In this document: in pieces, positions 1-8,483 of the stretch
How positions within the stretch are numbered: position 1 is the stretch's first letter
How the letters are laid out: each line of letters opens with the position of its first letter
NCBI RefSeq assembly: GCF_004217565.1
Contig: NZ_SHLA01000001.1
Coordinates: 372,001 to 436,000, forward strand
DNA: 64,000 nt
Origin: Zhihengliuella halotolerans
Lineage (GTDB): Bacteria; Actinomycetota; Actinomycetes; Actinomycetales; Micrococcaceae
Reading direction: 5' to 3'
Position numbers and translations under genes: made by a program
The notes under the pieces: model-generated
The model's database searches: none
The model's input: the letters and a program-made list of their open reading frames with translations, nothing else
Told to the model about the DNA's origin: nothing

Positions 1-2
1 CC

Positions 3-374
3 GACGAGACCCGCGAGGCTCGCTCGCTGCACGGCCTGACCCGCACCCTGGTCAACAACATGATCCTGGGTGTGACCGAGGGCTACAGCAAGAAGCTGGA
101 AATCCACGGCACCGGCTACCGCGTCGTCGCCAAGGGCACGGACCTCGAGTTCGCCCTCGGTTACTCGCACCCGATCACCGTGAAGGCCCCTGAGGGCATT
201 CAGCTTGTCACCGAAGGCGCCACCAAGGTGATCGTCTCCGGCATGAGCAAGCAGCAGGTAGGCGAGGTCGCCGCCAACATTCGTAAGCTGCGTCGTCCGG
301 ACCCGTACAAGGGCAAGGGCATCCGCTACGAAGGCGAACAGATCCGCCGCAAGGTCGGAAAGGCTGGTAAGTAA
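3..374 (+). CDS. rplF: 50S ribosomal protein L6 (5' end outside window)
   Basis: C-terminal 123 residues of ribosomal protein L6, a large-subunit protein that binds 23S rRNA near the factor-binding site. The reading frame is open from base 3, upstream of the first internal ATG at 60, so the gene continues off the left edge; about 55 N-terminal residues are missing compared with the usual length near 178. The motif GTGYRV and the [10 protein letters not shown] segment near the C-terminus are typical of L6. It is followed after 2 bases by rplR in the standard spc operon order. Confidence 0.97.
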   Translation, partial: DETREARSLHGLTRTLVNNMILGVTEGYSKKLEIHGTGYRVVAKGTDLEFALGYSHPITVKAPEGIQLVTEGATKVIVSGMSKQQVGEVAANIRKLRRPDPYKGKGIRYEGEQIRRKVGKAGK

Positions 375-376
375 TC

Positions 377-748
377 ATGGCTCTCGGAATTAAGGGCAAG
401 AGCAAGTCGGCCGCTCGCGGCCGCCGCCACCTGCGCCTCCGCAAGAAGGTTACGGGTACCGCCGTTCGTCCGCGCCTCGTCGTGAACCGCTCGGCTCGTC
501 ACATGTTCGTCCAGGTCGTCGATGACAGCCAGGGCATCACCGTGGCCTCGGCATCCACCATGGAAGCTGACCTTCGCGCCTTTGACGGCGACAAGTCCGC
601 CAAGGCCAAGCGCGTCGGCGAGCTCGTCGCCGAGCGCGCCAAGGCTGCCGGCGTCGAGACCGTGGTCTTCGACCGCGGCGGCAACAAGTACCACGGCCGT
701 GTGGCCGCGGTGGCCGACGGCGCACGGGAAGGCGGGCTGGCACTGTGA
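377..748 (+). CDS. rplR: 50S ribosomal protein L18
   Basis: Ribosomal protein L18, which binds 5S rRNA in the large subunit. The 123 residues match family length. The basic N-terminus ([10 protein letters not shown]) and the segment [19 protein letters not shown] are characteristic. The ATG follows rplF by 2 bases with GGAAAGG upstream, and the stop overlaps the GTG proposed as the rpsE start, so translational coupling is likely. Confidence 0.98.
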   Translation: MALGIKGKSKSAARGRRHLRLRKKVTGTAVRPRLVVNRSARHMFVQVVDDSQGITVASASTMEADLRAFDGDKSAKAKRVGELVAERAKAAGVETVVFDRGGNKYHGRVAAVADGAREGGLAL

Positions 749-1437
749 GCGAAGCTACTAACGAGAAGGAACCCCAGGTGTCTGAAGCTACTGAGCAGAC
801 CGCCCAGGCGGAGAACACCGGTGGCCGTCGCGGCGAGGGCCGCGGTCGTGGCGAAGGCCGTGGCCGTGGCGAGGGTCGTGGCCGTGGCCGCGATTCCCGC
901 GACAGCCGCAACGAAGACAAGGACAAGTTCCTTGAGCGCGTTGTGACCATCAACCGCGTTTCCAAGGTCGTCAAGGGCGGCCGTCGCTTCAGCTTCACCG
1001 CACTCGTGGTGGTTGGCGACGGCAACGGTCTCGTCGGCGTCGGCTACGGCAAGGCCAAGGAAGTTCCGGCCGCCATTGCCAAGGGCGTCGAGGAGGCGAA
1101 GAAGAACTTCTTCCGCGTCCCCCGCGTTGGAACCACCATCCCGCACCTGGTGCAGGGCGAGGCCGCTGCCGGCGTCGTGCTGCTGCGCCCGGCCGCTCCG
1201 GGTACCGGCGTTATCGCCGGTGGCCCGATCCGCGCCGTGCTCGAGTGCGCCGGTATCCACGATGTCCTGTCCAAGTCCATGGGCTCGGCCAACCAGATCA
1301 ACATGGTGCACGGCGCCATCGCTGCTCTGAAGGGTCTTGAAGAGCCGGCCGCTGTGGCCGCTCGCCGTGGTCTGGCCATGGACGAGGTCGTGCCGCCCCA
1401 GATGCTGCGCATCCTCAACGAGAAGGCAGGTGCTTAA
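745..1437 (+). CDS. rpsE: 30S ribosomal protein S5 with Arg/Gly-rich N-terminal extension
   Basis: Ribosomal protein S5, a small-subunit protein important for decoding accuracy. The conserved core starts near residue 50 and contains [19 protein letters not shown] and GTGVIAGG. Residues 27-50 are a low-complexity run of RGEGRG units encoded by near-repeats of ggccgtggcgag. Two starts are possible: GTG at 745, overlapping the rplR stop, or GTG at 778, which has AGAAGGA at 764-770 with 7-base spacing. Both would begin with the residues SEAT, so the N-terminus is uncertain by 11 residues; I keep the longer form because of the coupling to rplR. Confidence 0.95.
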   Translation: MSEATNEKEPQVSEATEQTAQAENTGGRRGEGRGRGEGRGRGEGRGRGRDSRDSRNEDKDKFLERVVTINRVSKVVKGGRRFSFTALVVVGDGNGLVGVGYGKAKEVPAAIAKGVEEAKKNFFRVPRVGTTIPHLVQGEAAAGVVLLRPAAPGTGVIAGGPIRAVLECAGIHDVLSKSMGSANQINMVHGAIAALKGLEEPAAVAARRGLAMDEVVPPQMLRILNEKAGA

Positions 1438-1441
1438 GCTC

Positions 1442-1648
1442 ATGGCGAAGAACCTGGTCCCCAGCGACGCAAAGCTGGCTATCACCCAGATCAAGTCCAC
1501 CATTGGTGGCAAGCAGAACCAGCGCGATACCCTGCGTTCGCTCGGTCTCAAGCGCATCGGCCACACCGTGGTCCGTACCGCTGATTCCGTGACCGTGGGC
1601 ATGATCAACACGGTTCCGCACCTCGTGAAGGTTGAGGAGGCGAAGTAA
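1442..1648 (+). CDS. rpmD: 50S ribosomal protein L30
   Basis: Ribosomal protein L30, a small globular protein of the large subunit. The 68-residue frame begins [19 protein letters not shown] and contains [20 protein letters not shown], diagnostic of bacterial L30. A longer open frame extends upstream inside rpsE, but the ATG at 1442, just past the rpsE stop, gives the normal family length. Order rpsE-rpmD-rplO is standard. Confidence 0.97.
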   Translation: MAKNLVPSDAKLAITQIKSTIGGKQNQRDTLRSLGLKRIGHTVVRTADSVTVGMINTVPHLVKVEEAK

Positions 1649-1650
1649 TC

Positions 1651-2106
1651 ATGGCAAACAAGGAAAACGCACTCAAGGTTCACCACCTGCGTCCCGCTGA
1701 GGGTGCCAAGACCGCCAAGACCCGTGTGGGTCGTGGTGAGGCATCCAAGGGTAAGACCGCAGGTCGTGGTACCAAGGGCACCAAGGCCCGTTACCAGGTC
1801 AAGGCCGGCTTCGCAGGCGGGCAGCTGCCGCTGCACATGCGCCTGCCGAAGCTGCGCGGCTTCAAGAACCCGTTCCGCGTCGAGTTCCAGGTTGTCAACC
1901 TGGAGAAGATCTCGGAGCTGTTCCCGGAGGGTGGCGACGTGACCGTCGAGGCCCTCGTGGAGAAGGGTGCCGTTCGCAAGAACCAGCCCGTCAAGGTTCT
2001 GGGCACGGGCGACATCACCGTCAAGGTGGACGTGAAGGTCAACGCCTTCTCGAAGTCCGCTGCTGAGAAGATCGCCGCTGCCGGCGGTTCCGTGACCGAG
2101 CTCTAA
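1651..2106 (+). CDS. rplO: 50S ribosomal protein L15
   Basis: Ribosomal protein L15, an assembly protein of the large subunit with an extended basic N-terminus. It has the typical glycine-rich start ([19 protein letters not shown]) and the central [17 protein letters not shown] segment; 151 residues is usual. A strong Shine-Dalgarno (GAGGAGG) precedes the ATG, 2 bases after the rpmD stop. It is the last gene before a hairpin and secY. Confidence 0.98.
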   Translation: MANKENALKVHHLRPAEGAKTAKTRVGRGEASKGKTAGRGTKGTKARYQVKAGFAGGQLPLHMRLPKLRGFKNPFRVEFQVVNLEKISELFPEGGDVTVEALVEKGAVRKNQPVKVLGTGDITVKVDVKVNAFSKSAAEKIAAAGGSVTEL

Positions 2107-2127
2107 GGTCTCGCATCTCAGCTAGGG

Positions 2128-2175
2128 GAGGGTCCTCGGCGAACCGGACATTGTCCGGGGCGTCGGGGGCCCTCT
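2128..2175 (+). terminator. Hairpin after rplO, probable partial terminator
   Basis: A long imperfect stem-loop lies in the rplO-secY gap. The tip is a perfect 7-bp stem (CCGGACA / TGTCCGG) and the base pairs GAGGG with CCCTC. There is only a weak T-rich tail, so it may separate ribosomal-protein expression from secY-adk only in part. Confidence 0.5.
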
Positions 2176-2250
2176 TCTTGTTTCCCTCGATTGTCAAGAA
2201 GTTTTTCACACGTGACGGCGGCATGGTGAGTGCCCCGTCACTCTTACCGG

Positions 2251-2256
2251 TAGACT
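2251..2256 (+). promoter_or_regulatory. Candidate -10 element (TAGACT) for secY
   Basis: TAGACT matches the actinobacterial TANNNT -10 consensus and would give a leader of about 40 bases before the secY start. I see no good -35 element, so the call rests on the -10 and on its position after the hairpin. Confidence 0.35.
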
Positions 2257-2304
2257 CGTCTAGTCACTTCGGCCTTTGCCGGTTCACTGTCTTCAGGAGG
2301 ACGC

Positions 2305-3609
2305 TTGTTTAGCGCCATTGCCCGGGTATTCCGGACGCCTGACTTGCGACGCAAGTTGTTGTTCACCCTAGGGATCATCGTCATCTATCGCATCGGTGTA
2401 TTCATTCCGACACCGGGCGTGGACTACGGAAATGTTCAGCAGTGCCTCGCCTTGGGCAATACCACGGGCGGCGTCTACGAGTTCGTCAACCTCTTCAGCG
2501 GTGGCGCGCTCCTCCAGGTCTCGATCTTCGCGATGGGCATCATGCCCTACATCACCGCGGCGATCATCGTGCAGCTGCTGCGCGTGGTGATCCCGCGCTT
2601 CGAGGAACTGCACAAAGAGGGATCCAGCGGCCAGGCGAAGCTGACTCAGTACACGCGCTACCTGACGATCGCGCTCGGCGTGCTCCAGGCCACGACACTG
2701 GTGTCGTTGGCCCGCAGCGGGATCCTGTTCCCGGGCTGCCAGCTTCCGATCGTCCCAGAGGACAGCATCCTCGTGATCCTGCTGATGATCCTCACGCTGA
2801 CCGCCGGCACCGTCTGCATCATGTGGATGGGCGAGATGGTCACGGAGAAGGGCATCGGCAACGGCATGTCCATGATGATCTTCGTGTCGATCGCCGCCGG
2901 CTTCCCGGCCTCCATGGGCAGCATCTTCCGCGCCCAGGGCGTGATGATCTTCCTCGCGGTGATTCTGATCGGCCTTGTGGTCATCGGGCTCGTGGTCTTC
3001 GTCGAGCAGTCTCAGCGCCGGGTCCCGGTCCAGTACGCCAAGCGCATGGTCGGCCGCCGCTCCGTCGGCGGGTCCTCGACCTACATCCCGATCAAGGTCA
3101 ACATGGCCGGCGTGATCCCCGTGATCTTCGCTTCCTCGATGCTCGCCCTGCCGGGCATGCTCGTTCAGTTCAACACGAACGACGACGGCACGCTCCCGGG
3201 ATGGGCTTCGTGGATCTCCACCTACATGACGCCGTCGAGCCCGCTGTACATGGCGATCTACGTGCTCATGGTCATCGGCTTCACGTACTTCTACGTTTCG
3301 ATCACGTTCAACCCGACCGAGGTCGCGGAGAACATGAAGAAGTACGGTGGCTTCATTCCTGGCATCCGCGCCGGCAAGCCGACCGCGGACTATCTGCAGT
3401 ACGTGCTCAGCCGCATCACGTTCCCGGGTTCCATCTACCTGGGACTGATCGCGCTCACTCCGCTGCTCGCGATCGTGCTGATCAATGCAGACCAGAACTT
3501 CCCCTTTGGCGGCATCTCGATCCTCATCATGGTCGGTGTCGGTCTTGAGACCGTCAAGCAAATCAATGCTCAGATGCAGCAGCGACACTACGAAGGACTT
3601 CTGCGATGA
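2305..3609 (+). CDS. secY: Preprotein translocase subunit SecY
   Basis: Central channel of the SecYEG protein-export complex in the cytoplasmic membrane. The 434 residues hold about ten hydrophobic membrane segments, with typical stretches MGIMPYITAAIIVQLL, TRYLTIALG, and in the C-terminal part NPTEVAENMKKYGGFIPG and RPG-like RAGKPTADYL. The start is TTG, six bases after AGGAGG; no ATG fits as well. The last bases overlap the adk ATG (ATGA), so the two genes are translationally coupled, as usual in this operon. Confidence 0.98.
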   Translation: MFSAIARVFRTPDLRRKLLFTLGIIVIYRIGVFIPTPGVDYGNVQQCLALGNTTGGVYEFVNLFSGGALLQVSIFAMGIMPYITAAIIVQLLRVVIPRFEELHKEGSSGQAKLTQYTRYLTIALGVLQATTLVSLARSGILFPGCQLPIVPEDSILVILLMILTLTAGTVCIMWMGEMVTEKGIGNGMSMMIFVSIAAGFPASMGSIFRAQGVMIFLAVILIGLVVIGLVVFVEQSQRRVPVQYAKRMVGRRSVGGSSTYIPIKVNMAGVIPVIFASSMLALPGMLVQFNTNDDGTLPGWASWISTYMTPSSPLYMAIYVLMVIGFTYFYVSITFNPTEVAENMKKYGGFIPGIRAGKPTADYLQYVLSRITFPGSIYLGLIALTPLLAIVLINADQNFPFGGISILIMVGVGLETVKQINAQMQQRHYEGLLR

Positions 3610-4178
3610 CTCGTCTCCTCATTGTCGGCCCTCCGGGCTCGGGCAAGGGCACCCAGGCCGAACGAATCTCCGCCAAGCTGGGAGTCGTCGCCATCTCGAC
3701 CGGCGACATCTTCCGCGCCAACGTCAAGGGCGGCACCCCACTCGGCCTCGAAGCCAAGAAGTACATCGACGCCGGTGATTTCGTTCCGGACTCGGTCACC
3801 AACAACATGGTGCGCGACCGCCTCGCCCAGGCCGACGTCGACAACGGTTTCCTGCTCGACGGCTACCCGCGCACATCGGCTCAGGTCGATGAGCTCGACT
3901 CCATCCTCGCGGACAACGACCAGCAACTCGACGCAGTGCTGATGCTCACCGTCGACGACGAGGAGCTGGTGACCCGGCTGCTCAAGCGCGCCGAGATCGA
4001 GGGCCGCGCCGACGACACCGAAGACGTGATCCGTCACCGTCTCGGGCTCTACCACGAGCAGACCGCGGTTGTTGTCGACCGCTACCGCGAGCGCGGCATC
4101 GTCCGCGAGGTCAACGGCCTCGGCGACATTGACGACGTCACCGCCCGCCTCCTCGAGGGTCTGGCCGAAAACGCCTAG
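3606..4178 (+). CDS. adk: Adenylate kinase
   Basis: Catalyses ATP + AMP to 2 ADP in the cytoplasm. The P-loop GPPGSGKGT is at residues 8-16 and the AMP-site DGYPRT at 85-90. At 190 residues this is the short form without the long zinc-type LID domain, usual in actinobacteria. The ATG overlaps the secY stop; a strong hairpin follows the stop. Confidence 0.97.
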   Translation: MTRLLIVGPPGSGKGTQAERISAKLGVVAISTGDIFRANVKGGTPLGLEAKKYIDAGDFVPDSVTNNMVRDRLAQADVDNGFLLDGYPRTSAQVDELDSILADNDQQLDAVLMLTVDDEELVTRLLKRAEIEGRADDTEDVIRHRLGLYHEQTAVVVDRYRERGIVREVNGLGDIDDVTARLLEGLAENA

Positions 4179-4192
4179 CCATTTCCGGAGCA

Positions 4193-4239
4193 CGACAACG
4201 GCAGCCCCCGCACCCGCGTGCGGGGGCTGCCGCCGTCGT
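4193..4239 (+). terminator. Strong hairpin after adk
   Basis: A perfect 14-bp GC-rich stem (4200-4213 with 4218-4231, loop CCGC) extended by an outer ACGAC/GTCGT pairing. No T-run follows. Two smaller GC-rich hairpins lie between it and map (around 4258-4275 and 4284-4300). Confidence 0.7.
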
Positions 4240-4322
4240 TCTCGGCGGAATCCGCACGCCGCCGCACGCGGCGGAACAACACCCCGGCGCGGCCGGGGAA
4301 TACTGAAGAAGGACGTCCAGCA

Positions 4323-5153
4323 ATGAGCTTCCGCTCGTCGAAGATCGAATACAAGTCGAACCCGCAGATCCTGAAGATGCGCGAGGCCGGGCTCGTCCTG
4401 GCCGAGGCGCTGGACACGACGGTCGCCGCGGCCGAGGTCGGGATGACGACGGCGGAGCTCGACGCGGTCTTCGAGTCCGTGATCACCAAACACGGCACCA
4501 CCAGCAACTTCAAGGGCTACCACGGCTTCCCGGCGACGATCTGCGCCTCGGTCAACGAGGAGGTCGTGCACGGCATCCCGGGCTCACGTGTGCTCGAAGA
4601 TGGCGACGTGCTCAAGATCGACGGCGGCTGCATCGTCGACGGCTGGCACGCCGACTCGGCCCGCACCGTGATCGTCGGCACCGCCGACCCGGCCGATCAG
4701 CGCCTCTCCGACATCACGGAGGAGGCCATGTGGGCCGGCATCGCCGCGCTCGCGAACGCCCGCTTCGTCGGCCAGATCGGCGAGGCCATCGACGACTTCG
4801 TCTCCGCCCAGGAGGGCGCCCCGCTCGGCATCCTCGAGGACTACGTCGGCCACGGCATCGGCTCCGAGATGCACATGCCGCCGGACGTGCTCAACTACCG
4901 CTCCGGTCACCGCGGCCCCCGAGTGAAAGCGGGCATGTGCCTGGCGATCGAGCCGATGCTCGTGCGCGGCGGGATCGAGACGGCTGTCCTCGAGGACGAC
5001 TGGACGATCGTCACGACCGACCGCTCCCGGGCCTCGCAGTGGGAGCACTCGGTCGCCGTCACCATGGGCGGCATCTGGGTGCTGACCGCGCACGACGGCG
5101 GGGCCGAGCGGCTCGCGAAGTACGGCGTCACGCCCTCGCCCGTCATCCCGTAG
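4323..5153 (+). CDS. map: Type I methionine aminopeptidase
   Basis: Removes the initiator methionine from nascent proteins. The 276-residue protein carries the metal-binding aspartates D100 and D111 in KIDGGCIVDGWHADSARTV, H83 in VVHGIPG, and the motifs GHGIGSEMHMPPDVLNY and GMCLAIEPM. The ATG at 4323 has GAAGGA upstream; a longer frame starting at 4218 runs through the hairpins and is unlikely. This is the last spc-operon gene here: instead of infA, an accessory block follows. Confidence 0.96.
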   Translation: MSFRSSKIEYKSNPQILKMREAGLVLAEALDTTVAAAEVGMTTAELDAVFESVITKHGTTSNFKGYHGFPATICASVNEEVVHGIPGSRVLEDGDVLKIDGGCIVDGWHADSARTVIVGTADPADQRLSDITEEAMWAGIAALANARFVGQIGEAIDDFVSAQEGAPLGILEDYVGHGIGSEMHMPPDVLNYRSGHRGPRVKAGMCLAIEPMLVRGGIETAVLEDDWTIVTTDRSRASQWEHSVAVTMGGIWVLTAHDGGAERLAKYGVTPSPVIP

Positions 5154-5171
5154 CACGCCCTTCGATTCCGT

Positions 5172-5225
5172 CGCGACGACGAGTGGCGGCCCGATCCACG
5201 GATCCGGCCGCCACTCCTCGTCGCG
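5172..5225. terminator. Bidirectional terminator between convergent genes
   Basis: Inverted repeat with 20-nt arms (5172-5191 and 5206-5225) and one mismatch, between map and the convergent minus-strand gene. The left arm contains ACGACGAGTGGCGG, which recurs in the terminator at 8484-8537. Confidence 0.75.
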
Positions 5226-5230
5226 GGTCA

Positions 5231-5875
5231 TCAGCGGCCGGAGATGCGCGCCGCCAGGGCCGGCACTCCAGGACCCTCGAGGTCCTCTAGATAGGCCTGC
5301 CGCCCGGCTATCGCCATAACAAGGGCGAGAGTGGTGCCCGTGACCAGGTCGCCGTCGCCGGCGGCGAACGGTCCGTCGTCGGCACGGAGCTCGAACCCGG
5401 CAGCGTTCGATTTGCTGTCGACGGCGAAGTCGTGCCGGGCGAAGAACTCCGCCACGGGCGTCAGCGCCTCCACGCTCGGGACCCGGCCCAGCCCGAGCGG
5501 GAGCCGGATGTCCTGGGAGTGCACGAGGACCTCGCCGAGGTAGGCGGCAGTGTGGGACGACGGTGCCGTGGTGCTGTAGACGATCGTCCGGAATCTATCC
5601 AGAGTCTCTTCGGGGGTGGCGCCGACGTGGTCCTGCAACCGGCGCTGGTTGTGGACACCGGGATTGAAGCGCGCCCCCAGCATGCTGCGCAGCCACTGCC
5701 ATTGGTTCAGGCTCGCCGCGGCGATGAGGTGTGCGACGACCTGCTCGACGTCCCACCGCCCGCACAGCGTCTGGTGCCTCCACTGCCCGGGCTCCAGTGC
5801 GGCCAGATCTTCGGCCAGCGCGGCCCGTTCGGCGTGCGCCAGGGCCCAGAGCGCCCCGTTCGTTGTTGTGCCCAT
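5231..5875 (-). CDS. Maleylpyruvate isomerase (MDMPI) family protein
   Basis: Member of the actinobacterial family related to mycothiol-dependent maleylpyruvate isomerase and DinB-like metal-binding four-helix proteins. The N-terminal segment LCGRWDVEQVVAHLIAAA holds the usual metal-site histidine, and VLVHSQDIRLPLGL resembles the second histidine region. The 214-residue length is typical of this family, which often has no assigned substrate. It starts with a strong Shine-Dalgarno (AGGAGGAA) 42 bases after a same-size paralogue (5918-6562), so the pair is probably an operon and arose by tandem duplication. The actual reaction is unknown. Confidence 0.8.
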   Translation of the reverse strand: MGTTTNGALWALAHAERAALAEDLAALEPGQWRHQTLCGRWDVEQVVAHLIAAASLNQWQWLRSMLGARFNPGVHNQRRLQDHVGATPEETLDRFRTIVYSTTAPSSHTAAYLGEVLVHSQDIRLPLGLGRVPSVEALTPVAEFFARHDFAVDSKSNAAGFELRADDGPFAAGDGDLVTGTTLALVMAIAGRQAYLEDLEGPGVPALAARISGR

Positions 5876-5917
5876 GGCTTTGTTCCTCCTGCAGTCGAGT
5901 GTTCGGTTGGCCTGGAT

Positions 5918-6562
5918 TCAGGGGCGCGACGGTGTGCCGGTGAGCGCAGGCGCGCCCGGTCCCGTCAAACGTTCGGGTGCCACGGGACGTCCGGAGACGG
6001 CGAGCAGCAGGTCGACCCCGTCCGCGACCACGTCGTCTCCAGCACCCCAGCCGGTGCCCGTGCTGCGGTCGATCAGGCGCAGGCCGGCTGCCCGCTCCCG
6101 CCCGCCGCCGAAGGAGACCGGGGTGCGCAGCTGGTACGAGATCGCCTGCGCGACTGCTTCCGGCGGATAGTCGCCGACGAGGCCGAGCGGCCGGCGGATG
6201 TCCTCGCCGTGCACCACGGCCTCGACGAGGCGGGTCGCGAGATTTGCGGGTGGCGTGCGCGTGAGCCCGCTGGCGGCCTCGAGCGCGGCCAGCGTCTCAA
6301 GCGGTGAGGCGCGCTTCTCGCGGAGGATGCCCCGCTCGTTGGCGCGGTCGAAATCGAAGCGTGCCCGCAGCATGGACCGGACGAAGTCGAGGCGCCCCGT
6401 CCGCGCCGTGTCCACGAGGTGCGCCAAGACGTCGTGCACATCCCATCCGGGGCAGAGCGAGGCGGTTCGCCACTGCTCCTCGCGCAGTACGGCCAGATCT
6501 TCGGCGAGGCGGCGGCGTTCTGCGTGGACCGTTTGCCAGAGCCCTGTTGCTCTCTTGTTCAT
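5918..6562 (-). CDS. Maleylpyruvate isomerase (MDMPI) family protein, upstream paralogue
   Basis: Same family and same length (214 residues) as the next gene downstream. Conserved features are LCPGWDVHDVLAHLVDTA near residue 37-54 and VVHGEDIRRPLGLVGDYPPEA. AGGAGAG precedes the ATG. It faces the HxlR-type regulator at 6659 across a gap of under 100 bases that contains two matching operator-like palindromes, so its expression is probably set by that regulator. Substrate unknown; a mycothiol-linked detoxification role is plausible but inferred. Confidence 0.8.
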   Translation of the reverse strand: MNKRATGLWQTVHAERRRLAEDLAVLREEQWRTASLCPGWDVHDVLAHLVDTARTGRLDFVRSMLRARFDFDRANERGILREKRASPLETLAALEAASGLTRTPPANLATRLVEAVVHGEDIRRPLGLVGDYPPEAVAQAISYQLRTPVSFGGGRERAAGLRLIDRSTGTGWGAGDDVVADGVDLLLAVSGRPVAPERLTGPGAPALTGTPSRP

Positions 6563-6611
6563 GTCTCTCTCCTGACCGCGCGGGCGGCGACGTGGACGCC
6601 GGGACGTTTAC

Positions 6612-6648
6612 TACTATTACTGAAGTAGACGATACTGCAGCTGTAGTA
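6612..6648. promoter_or_regulatory. Tandem operator, two TACT-N8-AGTA palindromes
   Basis: Two 16-bp sites with the same ends, 6612-6627 (TACTATTACTGAAGTA) and 6633-6648 (TACTGCAGCTGTAGTA), start 21 bp apart, i.e. two helical turns. They lie between the divergent MDMPI and hxlR-type genes and touch the predicted -10 element of the regulator, the expected arrangement for autoregulation plus control of the divergent operon. Confidence 0.65.
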
Positions 6649-6652
6649 GCAT
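6647..6652 (+). promoter_or_regulatory. -10 element (TAGCAT) of the HxlR-type gene, leaderless position
   Basis: TAGCAT fits TANNNT and ends 6 bases before the ATG at 6659, so transcription should begin at or next to the start codon. Confidence 0.45.
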
Positions 6653-6658
6653 GTGTCA

Positions 6659-7366
6659 ATGGTTTCCCGCAGGTCTTACGGTTCCTACAACGACGGATGC
6701 GCGGCGGCGCACGCCCTCGACCTCATCGGCGAACGCTGGGCGCTGATCGTGGTGCGCGAACTCCTGCTCGGCCCGAAGCGCTTCTCTGACATCCAGCGCG
6801 ACGTGCTCGGCATCGGCCCTGCCGTTCTGACGCAACGCCTGAGCGATCTGGAAGCGCACGGGGTCGCCAGCCGTCGCCGGCTGCCCGGTCCGGGGCGGGC
6901 CGATGTCTACGAGCTCACCGAGTGGGGATACCGCCTGGAGGCCGTCAACACGGCGCTGTCGATGTGGGCCGTGGCCTCGCCGTCGCTGCCGCTCGACGCG
7001 GACATGAGCCCCGACACCATCGTGCTCGCGATGCGCGCCCACGCCCGCCCGGTGCCAGGCCCCACGCCCGAGGAGAGCGTCGCGCTCGCACTGACGGACT
7101 CTCGGCGCCAAGATGCAGATCCCGTCGCCTACACGGCCAGGATGTCGGCCGCGGGAACGACCATCGTCAGAACCGCCCAGCCCGCGGCGGCCGACGCCGA
7201 AGTGGTCGCCAGTACGCACGACTGGAAGGCGTGCCTGATCGGGGGCGTCGGGCTCGCGGATCTGCCGGGGGTGGCGGTCTCGGGGAGTAGCGCAACCGTC
7301 GACCGGCTGATCGAGGCGACAAAACTGCATGGACCGGCAGGGGACGTTCTGTCCACCGGGCGCTGA
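6659..7366 (+). CDS. HxlR-family transcriptional regulator
   Basis: Winged helix-turn-helix regulator of the HxlR/MarR-like type. Residues 8-95 show the family pattern: CAAAHALDLIGERWALIVVRELLLGPKRFSDIQ, then VLTQRLSDLEAHGVASRR and the wing YELTEWG. The C-terminal half (about 100-235) looks like an SCP2/sterol-carrier-like ligand domain, as in other long HxlR proteins, but I am unsure. The ATG at 6659 is preferred over GTG 6653 because a TAGCAT -10 element ends 6 bases before it. Divergent to two MDMPI paralogues with a shared tandem operator; it probably represses them and itself. Confidence 0.88.
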   Translation: MVSRRSYGSYNDGCAAAHALDLIGERWALIVVRELLLGPKRFSDIQRDVLGIGPAVLTQRLSDLEAHGVASRRRLPGPGRADVYELTEWGYRLEAVNTALSMWAVASPSLPLDADMSPDTIVLAMRAHARPVPGPTPEESVALALTDSRRQDADPVAYTARMSAAGTTIVRTAQPAAADAEVVASTHDWKACLIGGVGLADLPGVAVSGSSATVDRLIEATKLHGPAGDVLSTGR

Positions 7367-7441
7367 CTTTCTGCCGGTGGTTGGCCTTCGCGCGGCGCGC
7401 ACCGCGAGGACGCGGCCGGCCGCCCGTCCCTCGGCTGCACG

Positions 7442-8401
7442 TCAGCGCGTGCGCGACGCGAGGCGGTCGTAGGCCTGACGAATCCGCCAGGAGGCTTGCA
7501 TGAACCCGTTCTCGTAGTCGCTCGCATCGAATTTCAAGTACAGCCAGCCGGCCTCGTTGAAGGCGGCGTCTCGACGGTTGTCGCGGCTGAGCTGCTCGGC
7601 GGTCCGGTGCCCGCGACCCTCGTACTGGACTCCGAAGCGCAAGCGCCGGTAGCCGAGATCCGCCGTCGGCGAGTAGGGGTCCTGCGGGCGGAGCCTGATC
7701 TGCAGGTCCGGCTGGGGCAGGCATGTGGCGAGGACGGCGAGCCGCAGCCGGGTCTCCGCGGGGGAGTCGGAACCGACGCGTACCTGTGCGAGCGCGGCCC
7801 GGGCGGCGCGTGCTCCCGGCGCCCACGGGTGGGCCGCCAGCAGGCCGCGGAGGGAATCCGGGGTGGCGAACGGCGTCGTGCGGTGCTCGAATTTTGGATA
7901 GGGGTGGCGCACCAGCTGGTCGCCGAGGGCGACGAGGTCCTCGTGCGCGAGCTCCGGGGAGAGATCGAGCCACGTCCTGGCGGGCGTGGACAGCCGGGCC
8001 ACGGCCCCGGGCGGGCCGGCGGCAGCCATGTCGCGGGTCTCGAGTTCGCTCTCGAGCACGTCCAGCCAGTGGCAGCGGGCCGTCGTCAACTTCAGCTGCG
8101 AGTAGGTCTTCGAGCGGCTGACGTGCAGGACCTGCGAGTCCGGGGCGTCGAGGGGGAGCCACAGGCCGTGCGCCCGTGCTGCGGTCCAATGCGAAGCCCA
8201 GAGATGCCGGTGCTCCTCCGCGAGGGCAGCGCACACCGCGAGCGGATTCGGATCGGAGTTCAGGTGGGAGAAGATGCCGCGGTGCAGCCGGTGCATGTCG
8301 GAGCAGCGCAGGCGGGCGCGGTTGACGCCGAGGGTACGGGCGCGGGCGGTCGTGAAGACCCGGCCGGCGAGCTCGCGGGGGAGCGGCGATGGAAGCGACA
8401 T
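7442..8401 (-). CDS. AbiEi/DUF559-like protein (HTH plus endonuclease-like fold)
   Basis: Protein of 319 residues common in actinobacteria. The N-terminal part (FTTARARTLGVNRARLRC, then HRLHRGIF) resembles the AbiEi-type antitoxin winged helix, and the C-terminal part (DLGYRRLRFGVQYEGRGH, then DNRRDAAFNEAGWLYLKFD) resembles the DUF559/Vsr-like nuclease fold, with the acidic-x-G-x-x-H pattern. The function of such fusions is not established; DNA binding or cleavage is inference. A longer frame begins at 8488, but the ATG at 8401 gives the normal N-terminus. No toxin partner gene is adjacent. Confidence 0.75.
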   Translation of the reverse strand: MSLPSPLPRELAGRVFTTARARTLGVNRARLRCSDMHRLHRGIFSHLNSDPNPLAVCAALAEEHRHLWASHWTAARAHGLWLPLDAPDSQVLHVSRSKTYSQLKLTTARCHWLDVLESELETRDMAAAGPPGAVARLSTPARTWLDLSPELAHEDLVALGDQLVRHPYPKFEHRTTPFATPDSLRGLLAAHPWAPGARAARAALAQVRVGSDSPAETRLRLAVLATCLPQPDLQIRLRPQDPYSPTADLGYRRLRFGVQYEGRGHRTAEQLSRDNRRDAAFNEAGWLYLKFDASDYENGFMQASWRIRQAYDRLASRTR

Positions 8402-8483
8402 GCGTCGAGTGTGCCCCAGACGGGAGGCCGAAAATCGAGTTGTCCACAGGTTTGCGTTGGGGAGTGCGCACTGTTCCCGTGAG

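Noticed and set aside
2368-3588. 406-residue frame antisense to secY
   Set aside because: Shadow of the strong GC3 bias; very rich in His, Asp and Arg and without family features, while secY on the other strand is certain.
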